The position numbers and the translations under genes are program-made. Below, in pieces: positions 1 to 9,797 of a stretch of 64,000 nt of DNA (position 1 is the stretch's first letter; every line of letters starts with the position of its first letter). The DNA lies in the NCBI GenBank assembly GCA_033026295.1, contig CM065180.1, forward strand, positions 19,187,523 to 19,251,522, read 5' to 3'. This DNA comes from Channa striata. Lineage: Eukaryota; Chordata; Actinopteri; Anabantiformes; Channidae. The notes beneath the pieces are model-generated. The model saw nothing but the letters and a program-made list of their open reading frames with translations, made no database searches and was not told where the DNA came from.

Positions 1-92
1 TTCTAGTCTCTGTCCCAGCAGACATGTCTCTGCTGACATCAACACTGTCCAGCTGTACACTGCACTTCATCACGACTAACATGCATTTGCAT
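1..92 (-). pseudogene. IGHV FR3 relic at window edge, fused to an octamer
   Basis: Reading the minus strand, the piece encodes a decayed FR3 (VQLDSVDVSRDMSAGTETR) directly adjoining a perfect octamer (atttgcat at 85-92), with no leader or FR1 between. The same sequence recurs at about 22552-22657, where the rest of the 3' end and its RSS are present, so this is the edge of a second copy cut by the window boundary. It cannot encode a V domain. Confidence 0.7.
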
Positions 93-543
93 ATTGTTGG
101 ATATTATAATTCTCTAATTTAAATATAGATGAAAATTCAAAGCTACAGATTGAAGTTAAAGGTTTTATTGCATTTACAGAAACTTCTACATTCATGTTTT
201 TTATTTTATTTACAATTAGAAGTGAACGATTAAATGTGCTTTGAATTGACTCAAGCTCTAACGTTAAATTTAGGCCATTAGTTTGTCACTATCATTGTGC
301 CGTTTTCTTTTTTCTTTTGGTGTTTTTACCAAAATCTTTACTTTTTCATTTAAATGTTTTATTTTAAACGTGGATAAATGTGTGTTTAAATACACTATGG
401 AAGCAACTTTGTTTAATATTGTTCACTTTACCTCCGTCTCCTTAAAGAAATTAACATCTTCTTTCTCCAAAAAAGGAAAAAAAGATGGAACTATAATTTC
501 TAACACTTTGAGACTAAGGGACATTAGGAAGATAGTAAGAGTC
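93..543. other. AT-rich flank, no gene seen
   Basis: AT-rich sequence with no convincing coding region. Part of it (about 100-300) resembles the sequence beside the orphan octamer at 16.76 kb, so it is old V-promoter flank. Confidence 0.5.
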
Positions 544-582
544 TGTTTTTGTTCAGCTGTTCAACCAACTTCAGTCACTGTG

Positions 583-1026
583 AGTCTCTGGCACAATAAT
601 AAACAGCAGAATCTTCCGTTTTCAGACTGTTCATCTGCAGATACACCTGCTGTCTGCTGTTGTCTCTGGAGATGGCGAACCGGCCTTTGAATGAGTTTGA
701 ATAATAAGTGGTGCCACCGACACCACTGATGTAGCCGATCCACTCCAGTCCTTTTCCAGCAGCCTGTCGGATCCAAACTTTAGCATATTCACCACCAAAT
801 CCTGAGTATGTGCAGGTCAGTCTGTGGGATTCTCCAGCTCTTTTAACCACTGGTTCAGACTCAGTCAGTGTCTGAGCCTCCGAACCTGCAGAAATTTAAA
901 CAGATCATCATAGTATCAGGTACAATTTATCTCTATTTTATGTTTGTATTTAAAAAAGCTGTTGTTCTTACCAGACAAGTTAATAAAGAGGCAGAGAACA
1001 ACAAGCACATAATCAGGTCTGATCAT
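583..1026 (-). CDS. IGHV: IGHV segment A2-0.6k, open
   Basis: Germline heavy-chain variable segment. Leader exon 972-1026 encodes MIRPDYVLVVLCLFINLS with a GTAAG donor. The V exon 583-885 follows a ctgcag acceptor with a phase-1 join giving GSEAQTLTESEP. FR1 has the LTC cysteine, FR2 reads VWIRQAAGKGLEW, and FR3 ends DSAVYYCAR. CDR1 is unusual: YSGFGGEYAK replaces the usual GSGFTFS. The RSS is at 544-582: heptamer CACAGTG, 23-base spacer, nonamer ACAAAAACA. An octamer variant ATGCAAAC lies at 1128-1135. The leader type is shared only with the 6.1 kb gene. No stop, splice or RSS defect was seen. Confidence 0.9.
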
Positions 1027-1135
1027 TGTCAAATGTGTCTGTTATGGTTCCGTCTAGTGTGTGTCTGTCAGTGATTTAGTCCCTGTGTTTCACTCTGACA
1101 CATATGTAGAGATGGAAGAGATGAGAGGTTTGCAT

Positions 1136-1640
1136 TGACTCCTCCTCACAGACAAACACACACATTTCATCTCTTAAAAAAGAAAAAAATATTAAATACA
1201 ATATGGTATATAAAAACAAATAAATCTGCATATTTTGCAAGTTTTTTATTAAAATCTGAACTCGATTTATAGATTTATTGTCAGTCATCACATTTTTTTT
1301 AGAGAAAACTGAATTCTAGTAGAAACCTAAAGAAAACTGCAGTGACAAGCCACAAAAACTTTTCTTATTTGTGCTGCTTTTTTCCCCTGAGGTTGTTTTG
1401 AAATTAAGTTTTTTAAGATGATTGTAAAGTCCCTTTGCTCATTTCTATCGCCATGTCCCAGGGAAATAAAACAGGGACATGTTTAGTTATGAACCTAATA
1501 TTCTTAAATGTTCTTTATTCTATAAATGACCTTGACGTTTGCAAGTGACTTGAATGGACGTTTTACTGTAAAAATAAAATGCTCCTGAATTCATTCATGG
1601 TCTGAGGCTCCTCCTCTGGTGGTTTCATGTAACTAGTGTC
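1136..1640. other. Intergenic, AT-rich, nothing recognised
   Basis: No V exon, leader, RSS or transposon motif recognised. The last 60 bases are the conserved 3' flank that precedes B and C type RSSs (ctcctcctctggtgg). Confidence 0.5.
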
Positions 1641-1690
1641 AGACACTGAGGGGTTTTTGTTCAGCTCCACTGATGGTTTGTGTCACTGTG

Positions 1691-2140
1691 TCTGTCTCTC
1701 GCACAGTAATACACAGCAGTGTCTTCAGGCTGGACATTCTGTCCTGTTAATTTCACAGAACTAGTAGAAGTGTCTGTGTAGTAAAGGAACTTGTTCTTCA
1801 GAGCATTATTTTGGTAAAAGTCGCCTCCTCCCCATCGATGACAAATCCACTCCAGTGTTTTTCCTTCACGGTGTCTGATCCAACCTGTTGCATAGCTGTT
1901 ATCAGTCAGAGAATAACCAGAGACCTGACAGCTGATGGACAGTGTCCGTCCAGGCTGGACAACCACTGAGTCTGTCTGGATGAGATCAATACTGTTCACA
2001 CCTGTGGAAACACAAACCAACATTATCTCCATCATTCCTGTGAATATTCTGTGTTTCTAATGTGTTTGTTAGTGAGAATCCACTGAAAGCTCCTCACAGG
2101 ATCCAGCTGTCAGCAGCAGTATCAGAGCTACAGAGAACAT
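1691..2140 (-). CDS. IGHV: IGHV segment B-1.7k, open
   Basis: Family B variable segment. Leader exon 2098-2140 encodes MFSVALILLLTAGS, with a GTGAGG donor. The V exon 1691-2001 joins in phase 1 to give CVNSIDLIQTDS. FR1 cysteine is in LSISC, FR2 is TGWIRHREGKTLEW, CDR2 region HRWGGGDFYQN, and FR3 ends PEDTAVYYCARDR. RSS 1652-1690: CACAGTG, 23-base spacer, ACAAAAACC. The octamer ATGCAAAT is perfect at 2224-2231. FR3 end and RSS flank are of C type, unlike the B gene at 24.7 kb, so the gene looks like a B/C mosaic. An alternative ATG within the intron is not the start because the leader exon and splice signals are intact. Confidence 0.92.
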
Positions 2141-2231
2141 GGTTGATGGTGAAGCTCAGCTGATGGCAGCTCGTCTGTCCTCTCACTGACGCACACACAC
2201 TTCACCTCCTTATGAATACGTGTATTTGCAT

Positions 2232-2574
2232 ATTGTTGAATATTTTAATTTCTGCTTAGTGCACAGATACACATTTAAATAAAATTGTTATTTCCTGCAA
2301 TTATTTGTAGATGGACAGAAAACATGTAAAGCAAAATCATTCTAATAACTAAATTAAAAAATACTTATTTACTTATATACTGAGGACAGTGCATAATAAT
2401 TCTTAATACTTAAATACTTTTAATAAATACTTTATATTTATAATAATAACATTGAGTATATTAATTTGTCTGTTTCAATTTTTTTTTTTGTTCCTTTTTT
2501 CCCCAAATTATCTCCTTCGTTTCTTCCTTCACGGAGGCAAATCTATTTATAGTAACACTGTAAATCATTAAATC
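2232..2574. other. Intergenic AT-rich spacer
   Basis: Very AT-rich, with homopolymer runs. No gene signal seen. Confidence 0.5.
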
Positions 2575-2639
2575 GGTGAGTGATTGTCCAGGTCTGCTGA
2601 CTACAGGCTCTAAGGGGGTGAGGGACTGGCCCTGAGCAG
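2575..2639 (-). pseudogene. Family D IGHV FR1 relic
   Basis: The minus strand reads AAQGQSLTPLEPVVSRPGQ after a splice-like cag, the FR1 of family D. Here the FR2 part seen in the copies at 31.4, 43.4, 58.1 and 63.2 kb is missing. A promoter-like stretch with cttataat follows within 60 bases, so leader and intron are deleted. It cannot encode a domain. Confidence 0.65.
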
Positions 2640-3770
2640 CTGGAAGAGACGCAACAACTGCACAGGTTGATATGAAGCTTATAATACGCAGGCACAACAG
2701 GTGGAGACTGTTCATCAACCGCTTCAATAAAATTTTTTGTTGATTTTTTTTGATTAATTCAAAACTTAAATATTTAATTGATTCTTTATTTATTGCTTAT
2801 TTATGTCTTTTCTTCCGAGCGTTATAATAAAGTGGATTCCTGTGATGATAATAAATCTAGTAAAGCTGATCACTGCAACAAATCCAATAAGACCAAACAG
2901 AAAGTTTAGTTGATGATGTAAATAGAGGAAGAAGCGACTTCAGCACCACAGTAACTGTGACTGTGTCCTCAGTCACTGTTCATCTGTGTGAACTGGATCC
3001 TTGTGAGAATTTCTTTACAATAAGCTGAGACAGACGGGTGTGAGTCCAGGGTGGACCCACAAAAAACTGATTTCCTCATTGTTTTGCCCAATAAAGCACA
3101 TGACAGTCCCTCATTTATACAATTATACAACAAAAACAGTAGAAAATTAAGTCAATATATATTTAACTGAGTGTTTTGTTTATTTATTAATTATTATTTG
3201 ACTGGTTCTGGAGAATTCTTTACATACTGTGATACTCCAACTCTGTTTCACACTCCTGCAGACTAACAATTAAAAAAGATTCAGTAAAGACATTCACCAA
3301 GTCAAATGTTTAATATTCATCTACAGTCTCAGAGGAGACGTTTGAATAAAACTGTAAGTTAACAAGTGACAGGTTCAGTACGTCGTCATTGGATTTTATT
3401 TGAGGGTTTTCAGCTTTTGTGATTGTCACAAATTATTTGGTGTAACTGTAATTCTTAAACTCTTCAAATAAAGGGGGGGTTGATTTTTTTAAGTGCATCA
3501 CAGTATAAATCAGGTAACCGTTTGTTTTTTGGGGGGGGTAGTTGAATTAATAAATGTAATATTTATAAAACCTAATGTTAAGAAGTAAAAATACACTTTT
3601 TTTTACTCTCAGTTGTAAGAGAGTTGAAGTTTAAAGTGACATGAAAACAACATTATCACTGTCCAAATTAATTTATCAAAAAAATGCGAAGATTTGTATT
3701 ATTTGTTGATTTATTGATATTATTGATGATTAGTTTCTCTAGTGTTGGGATCTGAAATCATTCATGGTCT
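2640..3770. repeat. Segmental repeat block R1, copy 1
   Basis: A non-coding block of about 1.1 kb that recurs at 31552-32690, 43552-44690, 58235-59215 and 63338-64000, with partial copies at 9330-9700, 25380-25910 and 40600-41340. Landmarks in order: cgttataataaagtggattc, gaactggatccttgtgag, caataaagcacatgacagt, then a G-run near tcttcaaataaag. It separates a D relic from a family C gene each time, so it moves with V units and is not an independent transposon as far as can be seen. Confidence 0.75.
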
Positions 3771-3850
3771 TTGGGCTCCTCCTCTGGAGGCTTTACGTAA
3801 AGACACTGAGGGGTTTTTGTTCAGCTCCACTGATGGTTTGTGTCATTGTG

Positions 3851-4256
3851 TCTCTGGCACAGTAATACACAGCAGTGTCTTCAGGTTGGACATTCTGTCC
3901 ATTTAGAGTCACTGTGTTACTGGACGAGTCTAACTGAACACTGAACTTGTTCTTCAGTGAATCTTTGACATCTGTATCTTTACTCATCTACTCCATTGCT
4001 TTTCCTGCAGCTTGTCTGATCCAGTGTGTGTAGTCGCTGTCCACAGAATAAGAGACCTGACAGGTGATGGACAGACGTTGACCTGGCTGCACAGTCACAG
4101 ACTCTGGCTGTGTCAACTCTTCACACTTCACACCTGTTTAAAGACAAACATATTTTACAGATTATGAAGTTACATTTCAGAGAAACAACTATATCAAATG
4201 TAGAGAGACTCACAGGATCCAGCTGCCAACAGCAGCATCAGAGGGACAAAGATCAT
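3851..4256 (-). pseudogene. IGHV: IGHV pseudogene C-3.9k (FR2 Trp to stop)
   Basis: A complete family C unit: leader exon 4214-4256 (MIFVPLMLLLAAGS), V exon 3851-4133, TATA box ttttata at 4337-4343 and octamer variant ATGCAAAC at 4366-4373. The FR2 sequence runs WIRQAAGKAME then TAG, so the conserved tryptophan codon TGG has become a stop (about 3990). The heptamer is CACAATG (3844-3850) with spacer 23 and nonamer ACAAAAACC at 3812-3820. Rest of FR3, ending DTAVYYCARD, is intact, so the lesion looks recent. The upstream 300 bases are nearly the same as those of the 9.8 kb gene. Confidence 0.9.
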
Positions 4257-4373
4257 GGTTTCTTGGTTCCTGTTGAAGCTGTGGAGATGACAGCGTCTGA
4301 TCCTCTGCAGCCTCCACTGATCATCTCCTGGGAAGTTTTTATAAGTGTCACTAAGAAGTTACTGAGTTTGCAT

Positions 4374-4825
4374 AGAGAGATGACAGCTGAGGGTCACATG
4401 GGGATGAACCAGAGTTTAGAACCAGTGGGACAGTTCACGCTTTTTTAATAACAGCTGCCCACAAACGGATTATGTTCATTGGAGCAATGACTTTAAATTT
4501 GTACAGAACACACACTCCAAAATATTTACACAGTTTAACATAAACGTTTTATTTGACATCTTTGTACAAACATTTCAAGATTGTCACAAGATTATTTTTG
4601 TTTTTTTTCCCTATGTGTTACTCTGTAGTTTATTTCTGTGCTGTGATGTTAATATAACAGTTCCCAGGCAATTAAATCGAATTAAATAATTAAATAAAAT
4701 ACAACAAAAAACATATATAGGATGATTGGAGGATTGATTGTTCATAGTAATATAAAAGTTCTACTTAGTATTTAAAAATTGAAAGATTAGAGATAAATAA
4801 TTATATAAAGTTCCATTAATCTGTG
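4374..4825. other. Promoter-distal flank shared with 10.3-10.6 kb
   Basis: The first part matches the flank at 10323-10600. The remainder is AT-rich with no gene signal. Confidence 0.5.
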
Positions 4826-4916
4826 AGTATTTGTGCAGGTCTGTTGGTGGTTTGTGTCACTGTGGGAAACGTGCACAGTAATAAACAGCTGTGTCCTCAG
4901 GCTGCACATTCTCAGC
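4826..4916 (-). pseudogene. IGHV 3'-end relic with RSS (B type)
   Basis: The last 17 or so codons of FR3 (ENVQPEDTAVYYCARF) with an RSS: heptamer CACAGTG 4858-4864, 23-base spacer, nonamer ACAAATACT 4826-4834. Upstream coding is lost; at 4917 it joins unrelated AT-rich sequence that also occurs near 11340. A truncation relic. Confidence 0.8.
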
Positions 4917-5428
4917 TTGTTTGTTAGTTACATTCAAACTAGTTACAGAGATACTTTCCTAACTTTTACTTATCATATGTAGAACATATTCCTAAAATAC
5001 TGTCGCCTGTTTCAAAGCTTTCAGCTTGAGAAAACAATCGAGGTTAGACACAAGAAATATTTCTTACATTAATAAGTGTCACACACACAACTGGGCAGAG
5101 TCTTGTGTTTTCTTTTTATTGATATGATGGACAGACGTGAGTCCTGACAGACATTAAAAACATCTGTTGTAAATTAATAATCTCTTCAGTTAATGTTCTA
5201 TGTTCCATGACACAATTGTGATCAGAAATACTCAGTTCTTTCCTGCCCTCTGCAGTTTTTAAAGAGCGACTGCAACACTTTTATGTTCATACAATCCACT
5301 CAGTCGTGAAGGACGACGTGGACTGTTGGACTGTGCAGCTGCTCAGACCGATTAAAGACTTTAAACCACAGGCAAACTTCTACCTTACAAAATCAATAAG
5401 ACTTTAGCAAATTAATACCTGGAAATGT
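4917..5428. repeat. Flank repeated near 11.34-11.65 kb
   Basis: Shares stretches such as caaactagttacagagatac and gatggacagacgtgagtcct with 11340-11660. No gene was recognised. Confidence 0.55.
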
Positions 5429-5537
5429 CACTGTGGCTCTTATGATAAACAGCAGAATCTTTAGTCTTCACTTTGTTCATCTGGAGATAAATTTTCTGTC
5501 TGTGTTTGTCTCTGGAGACAGTAAAATGACCTTGGAC
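5429..5537 (-). pseudogene. Family A IGHV FR3 relic, Cys lost
   Basis: The minus strand reads YVQGHFTVSRD..RQKIYLQMN..TKDSAVYH: an A-type FR3 in which the final YYC has become YHK, so the second disulfide cysteine is gone. A CACAGTG heptamer remains at 5429-5435; no good nonamer was seen at 23 bases. A sister copy lies at 54641-54755. Confidence 0.75.
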
Positions 5538-6035
5538 ATACTTTGTCCTAGTTTGCAGAATTAGTCATTTTTGCTCTTTGACTCTTTGAGTGTAAATGAC
5601 TTTTACATCAGTGTTGGAAACAGCAGACTCCTCATGAACACAGGTAAATGTGCATCTGTTTCCAATCTAAAGCTTCAACCCAACCAGGAAAGAGAACGTC
5701 CAAAGTCTCAAAGTCATGGTGACTGACATGCTAATGCTGCTACCAACTGCTTATAACATAGAGGATTACTGCTAAAAAACAAAAACCAAAACAATAATCT
5801 TCCACAACTTGGATTTTTTATTACAAAATTAAAACTTGAATAGTGAGTTAAATAACTCAGTTGAGCTCCAGTGAAAGAACCTTTTGCACCAATATTAGAA
5901 ATCTTTTTTTTTTTAAACAGAACATAGTTTTCAAAACAACAAACTATGAAGAGGATTTAAACTGCATTAAAAAAACATAGTATTTAGTTTAAAGACATAA
6001 ATGATATGAAATACAGGATCCTCTCACACAAAGTT
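5538..6035. other. Intergenic, partly duplicated at 54.76-54.92 kb
   Basis: About 5540-5710 matches the flank of the 54.6 kb relic. The rest is AT-rich with nothing recognised. Confidence 0.5.
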
Positions 6036-6074
6036 AGTTTTTGTACAGCTGCTGAAACACATTCAGTCACCGTG

Positions 6075-6524
6075 GGTCTCGAACACAGTAATAAACAGCA
6101 GAATCTTCCGTTTTCAGACTGTTCATCTGCAGAAACAGCTGCTGTCTGCTGTCGTCTCTGGAGATGATGAACCGGCCTTGGACTGACGGAGGGTAAATGA
6201 TGGTGCCGCTAGGACGAGTGATACATGCAACCCACTCCGGGCTTTTCCCAGGAGCCTGTCGGACCCAGTGCATAGTGTGTCTGCTGAATGTGAATCCAGA
6301 GCCAGTACAGGTCAGTCTGTGGGATTCTCCAGGTCTTTTAACCACTGGTTCAGACTCAGTCAGTGTTTGAGCCTCAGAACCTGCAGAAATTTAAACAGAT
6401 CATCATAGTATCAGGTACAATTTATTACACTCTATTTTATGTTTGTATAAAAAAAGCTGTTGTTCTTACCAGACAAGTTAATAAAGAGGCAGAGAACAAC
6501 AAGCACATAATCAGGTCTGATCAT
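6075..6524 (-). CDS. IGHV: IGHV segment A2-6.1k, open
   Basis: Second member of the A2 type. Leader exon 6470-6524 encodes the same MIRPDYV leader as the 0.6 kb gene, donor GTAAG; V exon 6075-6380. FR1 ends HRLTCTGSGFTFS, CDR1 RHTMH, FR2 WVRQAPGKSPEWVAC, CDR2 ITRPSGTI, FR3 ends DSAVYYCVRD. The RSS heptamer is CACGGTG (6068-6074), one base off consensus; spacer 23; nonamer ACAAAAACT (6036-6044). Octamer variant ATGCAAAC at 6626-6633. Leader, intron and promoter nearly match the 0.6 kb copy while CDRs differ. Open throughout; the heptamer change may lower joining efficiency. Confidence 0.9.
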
Positions 6525-6633
6525 TGTCAAATGTGTCTGTTATGGTTCCGTCTAGTGTGTGTCTGTCAGTGATTTAGTCCCTGTGTTTCACTCTGACATA
6601 TATGTAGAGATGGAAGAGATGAGAGGTTTGCAT

Positions 6634-7193
6634 TGACTCCTCCTCCTCAAAGACAAACACACATTTCATCTCGTTAAAAAATACTTACAATATACTATTA
6701 TAGAAATACAAATAAATCATCATATTTTGCCAGTTTGTTATTAAAACCTGAACTACTGTATATTTATACATTTATTGTCAATCATCACATTTTTAACTAA
6801 AGAAAACTGAATTCCAGTAAAGAAACAACTTAATAAATCTGCAGTTAGAAGCCACAGCATCAGTGTCTTCTGTTCTTGTTTGTGTTAATTTTCTGTCCCT
6901 GAGGTTGTTGAAATTATGTTTTTTTAATATTATTTTAAAGTCTTCCTGCTCATTTGTCTTATTCAGTACATATTACAGAAGCCTCTTCATGAAAGACTTT
7001 GAGACTCTGAGTATTTCATGTCTTTAACTCCACCCTTTGACCCGTACAACCTGATGAGAGACAGGAAACAGGAACCAAATGATTTTGTTGTTTTTAACTG
7101 AAGTTTTACTGAGGAGATGAACTGGTCTGAATTCATTCATGGTCTGAGGCTCCTCCTCTGGTGGTTTCATGTAACTAGTGTCAGACACTGAGG
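6634..7193. other. Intergenic, no gene seen
   Basis: AT-rich, with the conserved C-type 3' flank (ctcctcctctggtgg) just before the relic RSS at 7194. Confidence 0.5.
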
Positions 7194-7284
7194 GGTTTTT
7201 GTTCAGCTCCACTGATGGTTTGTGTCACTGTGTCTGTCTCTGGCACAGTAATACACAGCAGTGTCTTCAGGCTGGACATTGTGT
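7194..7284 (-). pseudogene. C-type IGHV 3'-end relic with intact RSS
   Basis: RSS with heptamer CACAGTG 7226-7232, 23-base spacer and nonamer ACAAAAACC 7194-7202, followed by codons for NVQPEDTAVYYCARDR (7233-7284). The rest of the V is missing: at 7285 it joins sequence that is the 3' flank of an A gene (also at 22.9 kb). A deletion or recombination breakpoint. Confidence 0.85.
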
Positions 7285-7664
7285 AGGTATGTGTAGGTGT
7301 TTAACATCCACAGAAATGTGAACCAACACCAACTTGGAATTATGTACAAATCATTTTTAGATAATAAAATAAAACTAGTTGAAAATCAATCATCAAGTGA
7401 CATTTAGTGTGTGGGATATAATGTTTTGCTGAAAACATCTTTGGTATTTAGGTGACAGGTCTCTAGATGTTTTTTAATTTTCCATCATGAAATAAATGTG
7501 GGTTTAAAAGTATCTTCAATTATATGGGCATATTTGTTTAATATTGTTTACTTTACCCCCTCAAAAATATATTTCACAACAGAAGAATGGGGCTATAATT
7601 TCTAAACCCTTAAAAACTTAAAGACAATAAGTGTGTGACATAGTAAGAATCTGTGAACACAGCA
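7285..7664. repeat. A-gene 3' flank, second copy at 22.90-23.27 kb
   Basis: Non-coding sequence duplicated upstream of the RSS of the 23.3 kb A gene. The two genes are therefore sister units. Confidence 0.7.
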
Positions 7665-7703
7665 GGTTTTTGTACAGACGCTTAACAGACTTCAGTCACT
7701 GTG

Positions 7704-8132
7704 AGTCTCTGGCACAATAATAAACAGCAGAATCTTCAGTTTTCAGACTGTTCATCTGCAGATACACCTGCTGTCTGCTGTCGTCTCTGGAGACGGTGAA
7801 CCGGCCTTTCACTGAGTCTGAGTAGTAGATGGTAGTACTATAGATGGAAGTGACCCACTCCAGTCCTTTACCAGGAGCCTGTCTGACCCAGGCCATCCAG
7901 TAGCTGCTGAATGTGAATCCAGATCCAGTACAGGTCAGTCTGTGAGATTCTCCAGGTCTTTTAACAACTGGTTCAGATTCTGTCAGAGTCTGAGCATCAA
8001 CACCTGTTAAAAAGAATATCAAGCGAGTTATAATGTTAAGTTAAAAACAAACTATATTCATTAACATGAGTAAAACTCTTCACCTGTCCAGCAGAGAGTT
8101 AAGAGCAGCAGAACTGTCCTACAGTCCATCAT
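7704..8132 (-). CDS. IGHV: IGHV segment A-7.7k, open
   Basis: Family A variable segment. Leader exon 8084-8132 encodes MMDCRTVLLLLTLCWT (two possible ATGs; the upstream one at 8132 is assumed), donor GTGAAG. V exon 7704-8003 begins GVDAQTLTESEP. CDR1 GFTFSSYW, FR2 MAWVRQAPGKGLEWVTS, a short CDR2 IYSTTI, FR3 RFTVSRDDSRQQVYLQM, end YYCARDS. RSS 7665-7703 is consensus: CACAGTG, 23, ACAAAAACC. Octamer variant ATGCAAAA at 8203-8210, followed upstream by the conserved tgactcctcctcac box. No defect seen. Sister of the 23.3 kb gene. Confidence 0.93.
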
Positions 8133-8339
8133 GTCAAACTGTGTGTCCACTGTTCCCTGTTGTCCTCTGTGCAGACACATAAGTAGAGGTGGAAGACAAG
8201 AGTTTTGCATTGACTCCTCCTCACAGGAGTCGTCTTCTAAAATTAAATCATATCTAATGTGGACATGTCAATGAGGTTTTGCAGTTGATGAGAACATCCA
8301 GATGTTTCTGAGATCATATTGCTGTCTTCATATCTGTGA

Positions 8340-9110
8340 ACATCTTTAAACAGCAGCACAGATGAGGAAGAGGAAGACGAGAGGAGCTCACAGTTTAAGG
8401 GACAGAGGGACACAGTGGACACTGAGCTGCATGACCTGCTATCAGTTGACCCTGGTTTGTGGCCTGCAAAGTTAAGTGACAAAGACGGAGTAACTATCGT
8501 TTGCAAATTGGCACAAAGGGAAGAAAGAGAAATGCCTCATGATTCGCAGGAAAAGCCATTTTCCGACTACCTGAAATACAGTAAGGCAGCAAACGGTAGA
8601 GAAAAGATGAAACAGGATTGGATAATTGATGTGTTCTTTTCTGTGATGAGCAGAAAAGATCTTCTCACTGTTCTTTGAATAGCAACAACGGGGACAACGT
8701 GTCTGATGTTAAGTGGCGTCGTATGTAGGACAAACCTCCAAACCATGAGAACAACAGGGCTCACAGGGACTGCTACTTAAAATGGAAAAACCCGGAGTGT
8801 TCTGAAAAAGCTGCGAGAGGCATCAACATTCAAATGCAGAAAGAGTCACAGTCTGAAACGAGAGAAATAAAGCTCCATTGAACAGGTTCCGTGATCTAAC
8901 TGCATTTGGCATCAAGGAATTTACCTGTCAGACGTTGGGGGATGCCCATAATGGAAATTTCTCAGTCTTTTGTCCCATTATGATCCACTGTTGAAAAACC
9001 ACTTAGAGAAAGTGAAGGCATCCAAAAAAGAAACCAGGTTAACTCATTATTTGAGCTCAGACATCCAAAATGAGTTTATTGAACTGTGTGGCAAAAGATG
9101 AAAATGTAAA
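8340..9110 (+). mobile_element. Decayed hAT-type transposase relic, copy 1
   Basis: On the plus strand, opposite to the V genes. Translation gives an acidic start (DEEEEDERS), an open piece DTELHDLLSVDPGLWPAKL..WII of about 87 codons, then in shifted frames HRDCYLKWKNPE, a GDAHNGNF stretch and YLSSDIQNEFIELCG. That order (TTF-type zinc finger region, then the GHxE..GNF and LS..IQNE motifs of DUF4371) is typical of ZMYM1-like hAT transposases. Stops and frameshifts occur throughout; the C-terminal dimerisation region and terminal repeats were not found. A second copy is at 39632-40375, carried by a segmental duplication. Confidence 0.7.
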
Positions 9111-9758
9111 TGTTTTTGTATAACAAATCACATTTGCACAATAAATCATCTGCTAGCTACAAATATGGTTGTTCTCTGACTGAAGACTGATAAATTGTGA
9201 TCAAAATAAATGCTAAAAGGCAGAGGTCAGTACTGTGGCCGAACTACAGACAAAGAGTTTTCACATCCAGCTTGGTTGAATGTTTGGTGCAGAATGGCTG
9301 AAGTAAAGGGTCCAGAACTGCTGGTAGTGTCTGTGTGAACTGGATCCTTGTGAGAATTTCTTTACAATAAGCTGAGACAGACGGGTGACGAGTCCAGGGT
9401 GGACCCACAAAAAACAGATTTCCTCATTGTTTTGCCCAATAAAGCACATGACAGTCTCTCATTTATACAATTATACAATACAAGTAGTAGAAAATTAAGT
9501 CAATATATATTCAACCGATTGTTTTGTTTATTTATTAATAATTATTTGACTGGTTCTGAAAGATTCTTTACATACTGTGATACTCCAACTCTGCTTCACA
9601 CTGCTGCAGACTAACAATTAAAACAGATTCAGTAAAGACATTCACCAAGTCACATGTTTAATATTCATCTAGAGTCTCAGAGGAGACGTTTGAATAAAAT
9701 GAAACCATTCATGGTCTTTGGGCTCCTCCTCTGGTGGCTTTATGTAAAGACACTGAGG
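9111..9758. repeat. Flank of hAT relic plus partial R1 block
   Basis: About 9240-9700 repeats 40500-40970 and part of block R1 (gaactggatccttgtgag to gaggagacgtttgaataaa). Non-coding. Confidence 0.65.
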
Positions 9759-9797
9759 GTTTTTTTTTCAGCTCCACTGATGGTTTGTGTCACTGTG

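Noticed and set aside
283..690. 135-codon open frame on the plus strand
   Set aside because: It runs antisense through the A2-0.6k exon and AT-rich flank; the composition explains it. No domain or signal was recognised.
2935..2985. A J-segment-like end (TTVTVTVSS) on the plus strand, repeated at about 31.86, 43.86, 58.40 and 63.65 kb
   Set aside because: There is no WGxG motif, no 12- or 23-RSS in the right place and no GT donor after the tcctcag. It is also on the strand opposite to the V genes. It is part of block R1 and the match is short enough to be chance.
4110..4448. 112-codon plus-strand frame conserved at 10059-10397
   Set aside because: It covers leader, intron and promoter of two C genes in antisense. 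Conservation is explained by the recent duplication.
8567..8764. Minus-strand open frame over the hAT relic
   Set aside because: The transposase motifs are on the plus strand; this frame is a shadow.
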